A stretch of 64,000 nucleotides of DNA from CAWJEL01 sp964647255 (lineage in GTDB: Bacteria > Chloroflexota > Anaerolineae > CG2-30-64-16). This document shows positions 34,429-42,903 of this stretch, one piece after another. Positions within the stretch are counted from its first letter, which is position 1. Each line of letters opens with the position of its first letter. The notes below the pieces were generated by a model. The model worked only from the letters and a program-made list of their open reading frames with translations, was not told where the DNA came from and searched no databases. A program made the position numbers and the translations under genes. Location of the stretch: positions 55,372 to 119,371 of the forward strand of contig CAZYGI010000003.1 of assembly GCA_964647255.1 (NCBI GenBank), read 5' to 3'.

Positions 34429-35637
34429 ATGGCCGACCAACCCTTCCCCTGGCGCAAGACCTTCATCCTCGGTTTCGGATTCTTTGGCATCAGCATTGTC
34501 TGGCCCTTGTTCAACAGCCTGATCCCGCCCATGCTGCAGGACCTCGGGCTGACCGCCACGGTCATCGGGTTCATCATGACGTGGGACAACATAATTAACA
34601 TGTTCCTGCAACCTTACGTTGGCAGCCGATCTGATCGCACGCACACCCGGTTTGGCCGGCGTAAGCCGTGGCTGATGCTCGGCGCGCCGCTGGCCGCGGT
34701 CTTCTTCATCGTGGTACCGTTTGTCCGCCAGAATTTCGTGCTCATCGCGCTGGCGATCCTTGGCACCAACCTGGCGATGGCGCTCTTCCGGTCGCCCACG
34801 ATCGCTTACCTGGGCGATCTCTTCCAGCCAAATGAGCGCAGCAAGGCCAACGGCGTGATCAACCTGATGGGCGGCGTCGGCGGGGCTATCGCCCTGTTTG
34901 CCGGCGGCGCGCTCTATAAAATCGGGGTTCCAGTGCCGTTCATCTTCGGCGCTGCGATCCTGCTGATCGCCATCGCCATTGTGCTGTGGCAGGTGAAGGA
35001 ACCCCACCTGGACGATCAGCCGGCCGCCGAGACTGAACCCGACCCCGGCCTGTGGGCCAACGTCAAGCAGGTCGCCACGGATCGCGATCGCAGCGGCTTG
35101 TTCCTGCTCGGGGCAATTTTCGCCTGGTTCGTGGGGTGGAATGCCACGGAAGCGTTCTTCACGCTCTACGCGCGCAACGTACTTGGCGTCAAGGTGTCCA
35201 CGGGCACGCAGATGTTGACCGCGTTCGCGGCCGCGTTGATCATCTTCGCGATCCCCAGCGGGCTGCTCGCCACCCGGATCGGCCGCAAGCCGACGATCAT
35301 CGCCGGGCTGTGCGGCATGACGATCGGCAGCCTGGTGGCGCTGCAGGTTCAGAACACCACGGTGCTGCTGGTGGTCCTGGCCTTAATGGGCGGTTTTTGG
35401 GCGCTGGTCAACATCAACTCGCTGCCGATGGTCTACGACCTGGCCGGGAAGCGCAGCATCGGCGCGTATACCGGGCTGTACTACTTCGCCTCATCGCTGG
35501 CCGCGATCACCGGCCCCATCGCCGCCGGCCGGTTGATTGACTGGACGAGCTACCGGGCGATCTGGCCGCTCACGACGGTCTTCATGGTGCTGGCCATCTT
35601 CTTCCTTAGCCAGGTGCGGGCAAAACCGAAGCAATAA
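34429..35637 (+). CDS. MFS transporter, SLC45/sugar-cation symporter-like
   Basis: The protein has 402 residues and 12 predicted membrane helices. The loop between helices 2 and 3 reads GSRSDRTHTRFGRRKPWLMLG, the MFS A-motif in the form found in SLC45 and GPH-type sugar transporters. FRSPTIAYLGDLFQPNERSKANGVINLMGG in the first half is also typical of that group. A disaccharide or glycoside substrate is a fair guess and would suit a polysaccharide-degrading lifestyle. GAGGAG lies 6-7 nt before the ATG. Confidence 0.83.
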   Translation: MADQPFPWRKTFILGFGFFGISIVWPLFNSLIPPMLQDLGLTATVIGFIMTWDNIINMFLQPYVGSRSDRTHTRFGRRKPWLMLGAPLAAVFFIVVPFVRQNFVLIALAILGTNLAMALFRSPTIAYLGDLFQPNERSKANGVINLMGGVGGAIALFAGGALYKIGVPVPFIFGAAILLIAIAIVLWQVKEPHLDDQPAAETEPDPGLWANVKQVATDRDRSGLFLLGAIFAWFVGWNATEAFFTLYARNVLGVKVSTGTQMLTAFAAALIIFAIPSGLLATRIGRKPTIIAGLCGMTIGSLVALQVQNTTVLLVVLALMGGFWALVNINSLPMVYDLAGKRSIGAYTGLYYFASSLAAITGPIAAGRLIDWTSYRAIWPLTTVFMVLAIFFLSQVRAKPKQ

Positions 35638-35649
35638 CTCCGTCCCGGC

Positions 35650-35900
35650 ATGACACCAGCGAAGAATCAGCCGCCGCGCGCCGAGATCCTTCGCTGGTCT
35701 CAGGTTAGTTTCTGTCATGCTGAGCGGGTGGACGGCCCAAGGTTCAGTGCGGCGAATGAGCAGCGAAGCATCTCGGCCAGCCCCACGAGATTCTTCGCTG
35801 AGGTCTCGCCGCAACTGGTGTTGAGCGGTTAACCCGCTCAGAATGACAGAAATCGGTTTATCAAGCTACTCAGGATGACAGGGACGAGTTTTCGTGCTCT
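35650..35900. repeat. Intergenic dispersed-repeat block (GAAGAATC/AGATTCTTCGC family)
   Basis: The 277-bp gap between convergent genes holds no plausible gene. It contains copies in both orientations of short words: CAGCGAAGAATC, GAGATCCTTCGCTGG, CAGCGAAGCATCTCGG, CACGAGATTCTTCGCTGAGG, and CATGCTGAGCGGG, CTCAGAATGACAG, CTCAGGATGACAG. The inverted copies could fold into one long imperfect stem and block read-through between the MFS gene and lysA. Confidence 0.6.
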
Positions 35901-35914
35901 TGTCAAGCCCTGAC

Positions 35915-37306
35915 TCATAACATCTCATCCCGCGCCACCAAATCCTCGTAGCTCTCCCGCCGCTGGATCAGCCGGCTGCGGCCCTCCCGCACCAGCACGG
36001 CCGCGGGCCGGCGGGCCAGGTTGTAGTTGCTCGCCATAGACAGCGTGTACGCGCCCGCCATGGGGATCGCCAACAGGTCGCCCGCCTCCGGCCGCGGCAG
36101 TGCGATGTCCCGAATCAGCACGTCCCCCGATTCGCAGAATTTGCCCGCGAGGGTGATGGCGGACGCGGGACGGTGGCGCTCGGCCTGGCCCGGCTCGCCA
36201 CCCGCCATCTGCGCCGTGTACTTTGCCCCGTACAGCGCCGGCCGTATGTTGTCGGCCATGCCGCCGTCCACCGAGACGTAGGTGCGCACGCCAGGGATCT
36301 CCTTGATCGCGCCGACAGTGTAAAGCGCCACCCCCGCCCGGGCCACGAGCGAGCGTCCCGGCTCCAGCACCAGGTGCGGCAGATCGAGACCGTGCGCCGC
36401 GCACGCCGTGACCACCGCGGCGCTGAGTGCGGCGACGTAGGGCCCCACCGGCGCCTCGGGATCCTCTTCGGTCATCGGCACACCCCAGCCGCCACCGGGG
36501 CTCAGCTCGCACAACACAAAACCGTGACGATCGTGCATCTCCGCGGCGAAAGCGATGAGCACCGCGGCCGCGTCCGCCAGCGCCTCCGGCTCGTAGATCT
36601 GCGAGCCGATGTGGCAGTGCAGCCCGACCAGCGCCAGGCCCGGCGTCTGCATCACCTGGCCGACCGCCCGCTCCGCATCGCCGGTGGCGATTGGGAAGCC
36701 AAACTTGGTGTCCAGGTGTCCAGTCTGGATGTGGGCATGGGTGTGCGCAGCGATGCCAGGCGAGAGGCGGAGCCAGACGGTGATTGGGGCCGAGGTCCCG
36801 GCCGGCGTAGGCCGACCTTGCAGCGGTTGCCGCAATTTCAATCGCTGGGACATCTCCATGTCGGTTGAGCATAGCTCCGCCAGGAGGTCCAGCTCATGGA
36901 AGTTGTCCACCACGATGCGGCCGATGCCGGCGGCAAGCGCCTCGGCCAGTTCCTCCCGCGATTTGTTGTTGCCGTGGAAGTGGATGCGCTGCGCAGGAAA
37001 GCCGGCGCGTAGCGCAACGTAAAGCTCGCCGCCGGAGACGACGTCCAGGTCGAGACCCTCCTGGTCAAAGATCTGTGCGATGGCCGTGCACAGGTACGCC
37101 TTCGACGCGTACGCGGCCTGGGCCGAGCCAGGGTAACAGCGCGCCAGCACCTCCTGATACGTGCGAGCGCCGGTGCGGAGTGTCTCTTCGTCGAAGACGT
37201 AAAGCGGCGTGCCGTACGCGCCAGCCAGCACCGCAGCAGAGCAGCCGCCCAGCCACAATGCGCCGGCCGCGTCCTGGGTCGCGGTCGCGGGCCAAAGTGC
37301 ATGCAT
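35915..37306 (-). CDS. lysA: Diaminopimelate decarboxylase
   Basis: LysA decarboxylates meso-diaminopimelate to L-lysine with PLP. The PLP lysine is in YASKAYLC, the early block DVVSGGELYVAL and HFHGNNKS follow, LVGLHCHIGSQI is the conserved His block, ELSPGGGWGVP binds the PLP phosphate, and CESGDVLIRD holds the substrate-binding Cys-Glu-Ser. The length (463) is in the upper normal range. GGAGG precedes the ATG. The 208-bp region to the divergent fur-feoA gene carries that gene's promoter; I see no clear lysA promoter. Confidence 0.96.
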   Translation of the reverse strand: MHALWPATATQDAAGALWLGGCSAAVLAGAYGTPLYVFDEETLRTGARTYQEVLARCYPGSAQAAYASKAYLCTAIAQIFDQEGLDLDVVSGGELYVALRAGFPAQRIHFHGNNKSREELAEALAAGIGRIVVDNFHELDLLAELCSTDMEMSQRLKLRQPLQGRPTPAGTSAPITVWLRLSPGIAAHTHAHIQTGHLDTKFGFPIATGDAERAVGQVMQTPGLALVGLHCHIGSQIYEPEALADAAAVLIAFAAEMHDRHGFVLCELSPGGGWGVPMTEEDPEAPVGPYVAALSAAVVTACAAHGLDLPHLVLEPGRSLVARAGVALYTVGAIKEIPGVRTYVSVDGGMADNIRPALYGAKYTAQMAGGEPGQAERHRPASAITLAGKFCESGDVLIRDIALPRPEAGDLLAIPMAGAYTLSMASNYNLARRPAAVLVREGRSRLIQRRESYEDLVARDEML

Positions 37307-37447
37307 TTGTTTTCCTCCGGGGATGAGAGTTTGCGTTTCTCAATCTGCGCCGCAGTATATGCGGTGAGCAGGGCAGCGTCAAAAGCCCCCCGCCAGCGTT
37401 CCGCCTTTCTCGACAGACCCAACGGGCGCGCTCGATCGGCGCTCCAT

Positions 37448-37476
37448 TTGACGCCGCACCGGCCTGAGCATACAAT
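37448..37476 (+). promoter_or_regulatory. Strong promoter of the fur-feoA/feoB operon
   Basis: TTGACG (37448-37453), exactly 17 bp, TACAAT (37471-37476). The predicted +1 is near 37483, inside the operator below, and the leader is about 32 nt with GGAGG before ATG 37515. Confidence 0.8.
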
Positions 37477-37477
37477 C

Positions 37478-37490
37478 GCAACTAAGTTGC
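37478..37490 (+). promoter_or_regulatory. Fur-family-type operator overlapping the transcription start
   Basis: GCAACT-A-AGTTGC is a perfect 6-1-6 palindrome that starts one base after the -10 box. Fur-family boxes commonly have a 7-1-7 inverted-repeat layout. Binding here would block RNA polymerase, so I infer iron-dependent autorepression by the Fur-FeoA protein. Confidence 0.65.
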
Positions 37491-37514
37491 ATTTGTAACC
37501 AACGGAGGGAACTC

Positions 37515-38309
37515 ATGCCCGCGCAAACCCCACTGCACGACACCCTGCACGAAGCCGGCCTGCGCTTGACCGGCCAACGGCGGCTGCTGCTCGAAGTGCT
37601 TCAGGAGCACGGCGGCCACCTGGACGCGCATGAAGTCTATCGTCTGGCTCGCGAGCGCGATCCACATTTGAACCTGTCCACCGTCTACCGCACACTCGGC
37701 CTGTTGCGCGATCTGGGCCTGGTGGATGAGCAGCACCTGGGCGAGGACCACCACCACTACGAGCTGAAGACACCGGCGACGCACTATCACCTGGTGTGCA
37801 ACGTCTGCGGTGCAGTGGTAGAGTTCACCAGCCCGCTCATCCAGGATCTTGAAACGTCTGTCGGGCACGAATATGATTATGTCATCTCAGACGCCCAAGT
37901 CAATCTGCTGGGCGTGTGCGCCGCGTGTCGCGCCGCGGCGGCCGCGGAACCGAGCCTCGCGCGGCCGCAGCCCCGGGTCAAGCCGGCGGATGGCGTGATA
38001 GACCGTCTGCGTCGGTCTCTGCGTCCGGCTGAAGATGAAAATGACGATGCGCCGGCCGCCGATGCCCCGGCGTCATTGCGCGGGCTGGCGACCGGCGCCT
38101 CCGCTCAGGTGGCTGCTCTGACGGGCGGACACGCCCTGGTCGCGCGGCTCGCTGCGCTGGGACTGACGCCGGGCGTCGGCCTCGAGGTTGTGCAGAATCC
38201 CGGCCACGGCCCGGTGATCGTGCTGGTGCGCGATACGCGACTGGTCTTGGGCCGGCGGGAAGCCGGCTATGTGCTCGTCGCCCCGGCAGAGGCAGGCGAT
38301 GTCAGCTAA
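37515..38309 (+). CDS. Fur-family regulator fused to a FeoA domain
   Basis: The protein has 264 residues. Residues 1-140 are a Fur-type repressor: the winged-helix part has GLRLTGQRRLLLEVL and LSTVYRTLGLLRDLGLV, the metal site HHHYELK, and the structural zinc pairs CNVC and CAAC. After a charged Ala/Pro linker, residues about 185-264 are an SH3-like FeoA domain (LVARLAALGLTPGVGLEVVQ, VLGRREAGYVLV). FeoA normally supports the FeoB ferrous-iron transporter. The end overlaps the feoB start by 11 nt, so regulator, FeoA function and transporter are made together. The metal could be iron or another Fur-family metal; the feoB link favours iron. Confidence 0.9.
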   Translation: MPAQTPLHDTLHEAGLRLTGQRRLLLEVLQEHGGHLDAHEVYRLARERDPHLNLSTVYRTLGLLRDLGLVDEQHLGEDHHHYELKTPATHYHLVCNVCGAVVEFTSPLIQDLETSVGHEYDYVISDAQVNLLGVCAACRAAAAAEPSLARPQPRVKPADGVIDRLRRSLRPAEDENDDAPAADAPASLRGLATGASAQVAALTGGHALVARLAALGLTPGVGLEVVQNPGHGPVIVLVRDTRLVLGRREAGYVLVAPAEAGDVS

Positions 38310-40305
38310 CCCCAACCAAGACCGGCCGCTCACGGTGGCGTTGGTCGGCCAGCCCAACGTCGGCAAGTCGGCCATCTTCAACCTGCTCACCGGGCTGTCG
38401 CAGCACGTGGCGAACTGGCCGGGCAAAACCAGCGAACCGCGCGTGGGCGAGTATCCGTGCGACGGCACGATGCTGCGCGTGGTGGACTTGCCCGGCATCT
38501 ACAGCCTCACCGCCAACTCGGCGGAGGAGCGCATCACCCGGGACTACATCATTCACGAACGCCCCGACGTGGTGGCCGTGATCGTTGACGCCGCGGCGCT
38601 GGAACGCAACCTGTACCTGCTGGCCGAGCTGTTGCACCTGCCGGCGCCGGCCGTGGTGGGTCTGAACCTGATGGACATGGCGGAGCAGCAAGGGCTCCAG
38701 ATCGAGCCGCATGTGCTGGCAGCCGCGCTGAGGCTGCCGGTCGTGCCGATGGTGGCAGCCAGGAACCAGGGGGTGCACGAGCTGATGGTGGAAGCGGCCC
38801 ACATGGCGCGGCATCCGGAGACCTTCGCGCCGCGGCGGCCCGAAATCCGGGCGGATCACGCCGCGGTGCTGGCAGAGGTCAGCCGCCTGATTGCCGGTCG
38901 CGTCCCGGAGCCGTATCCCGTGGACTGGATCGGCTTGAAGCTGCTCGAGGGGGACGCCGAGATCACGGAGCTCATGCGGCCGCGGCTGGGCGAGCGCTGG
39001 GAGCCGCTACACACCATCCTGATGCAGCATGAAGATGCGGTGCTGGCTGTGGCAGGCGGTCGCTACGAGTGGATCGCACGGATGGTGCGGGCGGCGGTCA
39101 CCCGGCCCCGCGCCGGCCAGGTGACGCTCACCGACCGAATTGACCGGCTGGCGACGCAGCCCGTGATCGGCCTGCTGATCCTGGCCGCGATGCTCGGCAT
39201 GATCTTTGCGTTAACCTATGCGATCGGCACACCCCTGCAGGCCTTCCTGGACACCCATCTGGTGCACACAAGCGCCGCGTGGGCGCGCAGTGCGCTGGCT
39301 GCAGCGCCGCCCTGGGTGGGCAGCCTGATAGCCGATGGGATCATCTCCGGCGTCGGGCTGGTGCTCACCTTCTTGCCGATCCTGCTCGTCTTTTTCGCGG
39401 CGTTGGGCGTGCTGGAAGATGTGGGCTACATCGCCCGGGCGGCCTACATCACCGACCGCTTCATGCACCTGATGGGTTTGCACGGCAAGAGCTTCCTGCC
39501 GCTGTTCCTCGGCTTCGGCTGCAACGTCCCGGCGGTGATGGCGAGCCGCACCATTGATTCGACCCGGGCCCGGCTGCTGACGATCCTGCTGGCGCCCTTC
39601 GTACCGTGCCCGGCGCGCATGAGCGTGGTAGCCATCCTGGCGCCGATCTTCTTCGCCGCGAACGCGCCCTGGGTGGCGCTGGGACTGATGGCGCTGGCGC
39701 TGATCGTGCTGGCGCTGGTGGGGCTGCTGCTCCACGAGCTCTTCCTGGGCGGCGAGCATGTGGCATTCATCATGGAGCTGCCGCTCTACCACCCGCCCGA
39801 CGGTCGCGCCATCCTGCGCTCGATCCGGGAACGGTTGATTGACTTTTTGCGCGTCGCGGGCAGCATCATCCTGATCGTCTCAGTCTTGCTGTGGGCGCTG
39901 CTCAACCTGCCGACCGGACAGGTCGAGACCAGCTACCTGGCAACCTTCGGCCGGCTGCTGGCCCCTGTGGGCAAACTGATGGGTCTAAACTGGCAGATGA
40001 TGGTGGCGCTGGTCACCAGCTTCGTGCGCAAGGAGAACGTGATCGCTACGTTGGGCGTGCTGTACGGCGCCAGCCACACGGGGGGCGGGCTGGCCGCGAC
40101 CCTGGCCGGTGTGTTGACGCCGGCCGCCGCGCTCGCGTTCATGGCGGTGCAGATGCTCTTCGTTCCGTGCGTGGCGACGGTCGCCGCAATCCGCCAGGAG
40201 ACGCGGAGCTGGAGCTGGACCGCCCTGAGCATTGCGCTTCCACTGCTCATCTCGGTGGCGCTGGGGACGGCGATCTACCATACCGCAGTCTGGTTGGGTT
40301 GGTGA
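38299..40305 (+). CDS. feoB: Ferrous iron transporter FeoB
   Basis: The protein has 668 residues. The N-terminal G domain has G1 LVGQPNVGKSAIFN, the switch region HVANWPGKT, G3 VDLPGIYSL and G4 NLMDMA. The membrane part contains the two Gate motifs (LFLGFGCNVPAVMASRTID and the later SFVRKENVIATLGVLYG) with the expected Cys residues. FeoB takes Fe2+ into the cytoplasm with GTP hydrolysis. ATG 38299 lies inside the end of the fur-feoA gene, which points to translational coupling. The length is somewhat short but complete. Confidence 0.95.
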   Translation: MSANPNQDRPLTVALVGQPNVGKSAIFNLLTGLSQHVANWPGKTSEPRVGEYPCDGTMLRVVDLPGIYSLTANSAEERITRDYIIHERPDVVAVIVDAAALERNLYLLAELLHLPAPAVVGLNLMDMAEQQGLQIEPHVLAAALRLPVVPMVAARNQGVHELMVEAAHMARHPETFAPRRPEIRADHAAVLAEVSRLIAGRVPEPYPVDWIGLKLLEGDAEITELMRPRLGERWEPLHTILMQHEDAVLAVAGGRYEWIARMVRAAVTRPRAGQVTLTDRIDRLATQPVIGLLILAAMLGMIFALTYAIGTPLQAFLDTHLVHTSAAWARSALAAAPPWVGSLIADGIISGVGLVLTFLPILLVFFAALGVLEDVGYIARAAYITDRFMHLMGLHGKSFLPLFLGFGCNVPAVMASRTIDSTRARLLTILLAPFVPCPARMSVVAILAPIFFAANAPWVALGLMALALIVLALVGLLLHELFLGGEHVAFIMELPLYHPPDGRAILRSIRERLIDFLRVAGSIILIVSVLLWALLNLPTGQVETSYLATFGRLLAPVGKLMGLNWQMMVALVTSFVRKENVIATLGVLYGASHTGGGLAATLAGVLTPAAALAFMAVQMLFVPCVATVAAIRQETRSWSWTALSIALPLLISVALGTAIYHTAVWLGW

Positions 40306-40329
40306 GACGCGGGTTCGAGGGGCGCGGCG

Positions 40330-41172
40330 TCACGTTGCGCCCGCCAACGTGCGGAGCCGCGCCAGCGCCCGGCTGCGCAGGACGTAGACGTGACGCACAG
40401 GGAGGCCAAGCGCCGCGGCAATCTCGGCGGCCGACCAGCCTTCGAGATACCAAAGCCGGACGATCCGCACCTCTCGCCCTGCCAGGCGTCCAAGCGCCCA
40501 GTGAACGTCTTCACGGCGAATTTCCTGCTCAAGCCATGCCTCCATGTCATGCGTGGAGACAAGATCGCCGTAAGTAGCGCCAGTAGACTCAAACGGCTCG
40601 TCGAGCGAGGCCTCGATCCACCGGCGGCCGGCTGCGCGTCCGCGGCCGCCGGCGTAGAGCCGGTTCACGAGGCCGCGCGCCAGCCATCGGTCAAACGGCA
40701 CATCGAAAGGGAACGGATGCCTTTGCAGCCATTCCCAAAGATCGGCGCACGTTGTGGCGGCCAGATCACAGGCCGCATCGGCGGCCCATCCGCCTCGCCC
40801 CAGGGGCGCGAGGCGCCGATAGGCCTGGTGCTCCAGGCGTTCGGCGATCGCAGTCCAGGTCGCGGCATCACCCCTGCGGAACGCCTCCACCCGTTCACCG
40901 TCGGCCCATTGCCCCCGCAAGATCTGCGCAGCGTAATCCGCCAGCGCCAGGCCAGGCGAGGCGTCCTGCACGCGGGCCAACCGCCCGCTTGCGATGCTAT
41001 GCGCCAAAAGCGAAACCGTCTGCTCCAACCAGTGTTCAGCGTCCCGGCCCGGGTCCAGCTCCGGCCGGCTTGGCGCAAGCTGCTGCAGCGCGGTGTTCGC
41101 CGCGGCGCGCAATGCGGGCAGCGCAAAATCTGCCGCGGGGTGACGCACCAGAATGGGGGAATCTGTATGCAT
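40330..41172 (-). CDS. ECF-like sigma factor with N-terminal extension
   Basis: The protein has 280 residues. The C-terminal third carries a sigma-70 region-4 helix-turn-helix (ALGRLAGREVRIVRLWYLEGWSAAEIAAALGLPVRHVYVLRSRALARLR). The middle (AFRRGDAATWTAIAERLEHQAYRRL ... CADLWEWLQRH) looks like a region-2 equivalent. About 95 N-terminal residues form an Ala-rich extension without a known motif. It is transcribed away from the STAND ATPase gene at 41339 across a 166-bp gap, which suggests that the ATPase may control it or be its target. Confidence 0.75.
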   Translation of the reverse strand: MHTDSPILVRHPAADFALPALRAAANTALQQLAPSRPELDPGRDAEHWLEQTVSLLAHSIASGRLARVQDASPGLALADYAAQILRGQWADGERVEAFRRGDAATWTAIAERLEHQAYRRLAPLGRGGWAADAACDLAATTCADLWEWLQRHPFPFDVPFDRWLARGLVNRLYAGGRGRAAGRRWIEASLDEPFESTGATYGDLVSTHDMEAWLEQEIRREDVHWALGRLAGREVRIVRLWYLEGWSAAEIAAALGLPVRHVYVLRSRALARLRTLAGAT

Positions 41173-41338
41173 ATCTCACCTCAGTGATCGTGCTTGAGGC
41201 AGGATTCCGAGTATTGCCGCGTTTCTGTTACAATGTGCCTCCTACGATAGAAAGTAACATGAATCACCTACTTGTGACCTACAGCCTGACTCCAGGCTAG
41301 CTATAACAAGACTCCATCGTGCACAGGAGAAGCGAGGC
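41173..41338. promoter_or_regulatory. Divergent control region of the sigma-factor and STAND genes
   Basis: The 166 bp are clearly A+T-richer than the surroundings. Plus-strand -10-like boxes are TACAAT (41229-41234) and TATAAC (41302-41307), both without a convincing -35, as expected if an alternative sigma factor reads them. A hairpin AGCCTG-ACTC-CAGGCT lies at 41283-41298, just before TATAAC, and AGGAG precedes ATG 41339. GAGG precedes the sigma-factor ATG on the other strand. Confidence 0.4.
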
Positions 41339-42772
41339 ATGGCACACGCGGCTGCGCCCGAGAGATTCCAAACGGCTGTCCACAGCGCACTCCAAAACTG
41401 GCACAAGACCCCTGACGCAGGTAACGCGCTGGAGCGTTCAATGCTGGTGCAGGAGGCGTTAGCGCAGGGCAGCGCCAATTTGCGCCAGACCACCAACCGG
41501 GTGCTCCAACACGGCCTCGATCTGCTGGCCGCTGAGCATCCGGCCGATGCGCGCCTGCTCGAAGCGCGCTTCCGCGATGAAAAGTCCGCCTTTGCAATGG
41601 CAAGAGAGCTGAACATCGCCGAATCCACCTTGTATAACCATCAACGCCGCGCCGTGAGCCATCTGGCCGAGATCCTGTGGGGGCAGGAACAGCCTGCTGC
41701 CGCCGCCCGCCGCGACCGGCTGAGCGTGCGTTTGCCGCCCGCTGCCTACACCGAGCTGGTCGGCGTTGAGGCACACATTGAGCATCTTTCCCGCATCCTG
41801 ACCGCGCCGGAAGCGCCCTGGCTGGTCGCCATCGAGGGGTTGGGCGGTCTGGGCAAAACCACCCTGGCCCACGCGACCGTCCGCCATCTAGCGGGCGTCA
41901 CGGGCGCTTTCGCCGACTACGCCTGGGTCAGCGCACAGCAGCAAACGCTGGTTCTGGGGAGCGGCATCCGGCCGCTGGGGGAGCCGGCGCTTACCACTGA
42001 AAACTTAATCGGCAGCCTGGCGACACAGCTCCTGACAGATGACGGTGGGCCTGTGCCGGCCACGCCCGAGCGCGCCCTGGCGGCGCTGGTGGCCCGGCTC
42101 CACCGCGTCCCCAGCCTGATTGTGGTGGACAACCTGGAAACCGTCGCCGATGTGGAAACCCTGCTGCCCACCCTGGCGCGGCTCGTCGAGCCGACCAAGT
42201 TTCTGCTCACCTCGCGCCAGACCGTGGCGCGGGCCGCGGAGGCGCATCACTTCGCCATCCCGGAGCTGCCGGAGAACGCGGCGCTGCGTCTCATCCGCAA
42301 TGAAGCCCAGCTCCGCGGCTTGCAGCATGTGGCGAACGCCACCGATGCAGAGCTCCAACCGCTCTACGCGGCCGTCGGCGGCAATCCGCTGGCGCTCCGC
42401 CTAGTGACGGGGCAGTGTTCCCTGCTCACGTTGGCGCAAATCATCGCTAACCTGCGTGAAGCGCGTGGCAAACAGGTTGAGGCGCTCTATCGTTTCATCT
42501 ATTGGGAGGATTGGCGGCTGCTCTCCGAGGATGGCCGCAACACGCTGCTGCTCATGCCGCTCTTTGCGCAAGGCGGCGCCGATCTGGCCACGATCGGCCG
42601 CGTCAGCGAGCTGTCCGAAGAACGGCTGTTGGACGCACTGGGGGAGTTGGAACGCCTATCGCTGGTGAGCATTGACGGCGACCTGCACAGCCGCCGCTAC
42701 AGCATCCATCGCCTCACGGAGAGCTTCTTGTTGAAGGAGGTTCTCAAATGGCAGTTTGCCGGGGAAGGATAA
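41339..42772 (+). CDS. STAND-class NB-ARC ATPase with N-terminal helix-turn-helix-like domain
   Basis: The protein has 477 residues. The N-terminal 115 residues end in a sigma-4/HTH-like stretch (SAFAMARELNIAESTLYNHQRRAVSHLAEIL). An NB-ARC module follows: Walker A IEGLGGLGKTTLAHA, Walker B LIVVDNLE, the sensor-1 type FLLTSRQT, and the GxP motif GGNPLAL. A winged-helix part (SELSEERLLDALGELERLSLVSID) closes it. There are no WD40, TPR or other sensor repeats, so it is short for a STAND protein and may respond through a partner. Such ATPases act as switches in signalling, transcription control or phage defence. Confidence 0.85.
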   Translation: MAHAAAPERFQTAVHSALQNWHKTPDAGNALERSMLVQEALAQGSANLRQTTNRVLQHGLDLLAAEHPADARLLEARFRDEKSAFAMARELNIAESTLYNHQRRAVSHLAEILWGQEQPAAAARRDRLSVRLPPAAYTELVGVEAHIEHLSRILTAPEAPWLVAIEGLGGLGKTTLAHATVRHLAGVTGAFADYAWVSAQQQTLVLGSGIRPLGEPALTTENLIGSLATQLLTDDGGPVPATPERALAALVARLHRVPSLIVVDNLETVADVETLLPTLARLVEPTKFLLTSRQTVARAAEAHHFAIPELPENAALRLIRNEAQLRGLQHVANATDAELQPLYAAVGGNPLALRLVTGQCSLLTLAQIIANLREARGKQVEALYRFIYWEDWRLLSEDGRNTLLLMPLFAQGGADLATIGRVSELSEERLLDALGELERLSLVSIDGDLHSRRYSIHRLTESFLLKEVLKWQFAGEG

Positions 42773-42820
42773 ATACCGGGGCTTCTTCGATCACGGGAAC
42801 CGGCAAAAACGAAATGTGAC

Positions 42821-42853
42821 AAGCGCCGGTCAACTCGGAGTTGACCGGCGCTT
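42821..42853. terminator. Bidirectional stem-loop between convergent genes
   Basis: AAGCGCCGGTCAACT (42821-42835), loop CGG, and the exact reverse complement (42839-42853): a 15-bp perfect stem. It sits between the STAND gene (stop 42772) and the convergent metalloprotease gene (stop 42904). There is no long T-run. Confidence 0.65.
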
Positions 42854-42903
42854 GCGCGTTATCCTACCGCACCGACTCTACTGACGCACGGACCACTTGC
42901 GCA

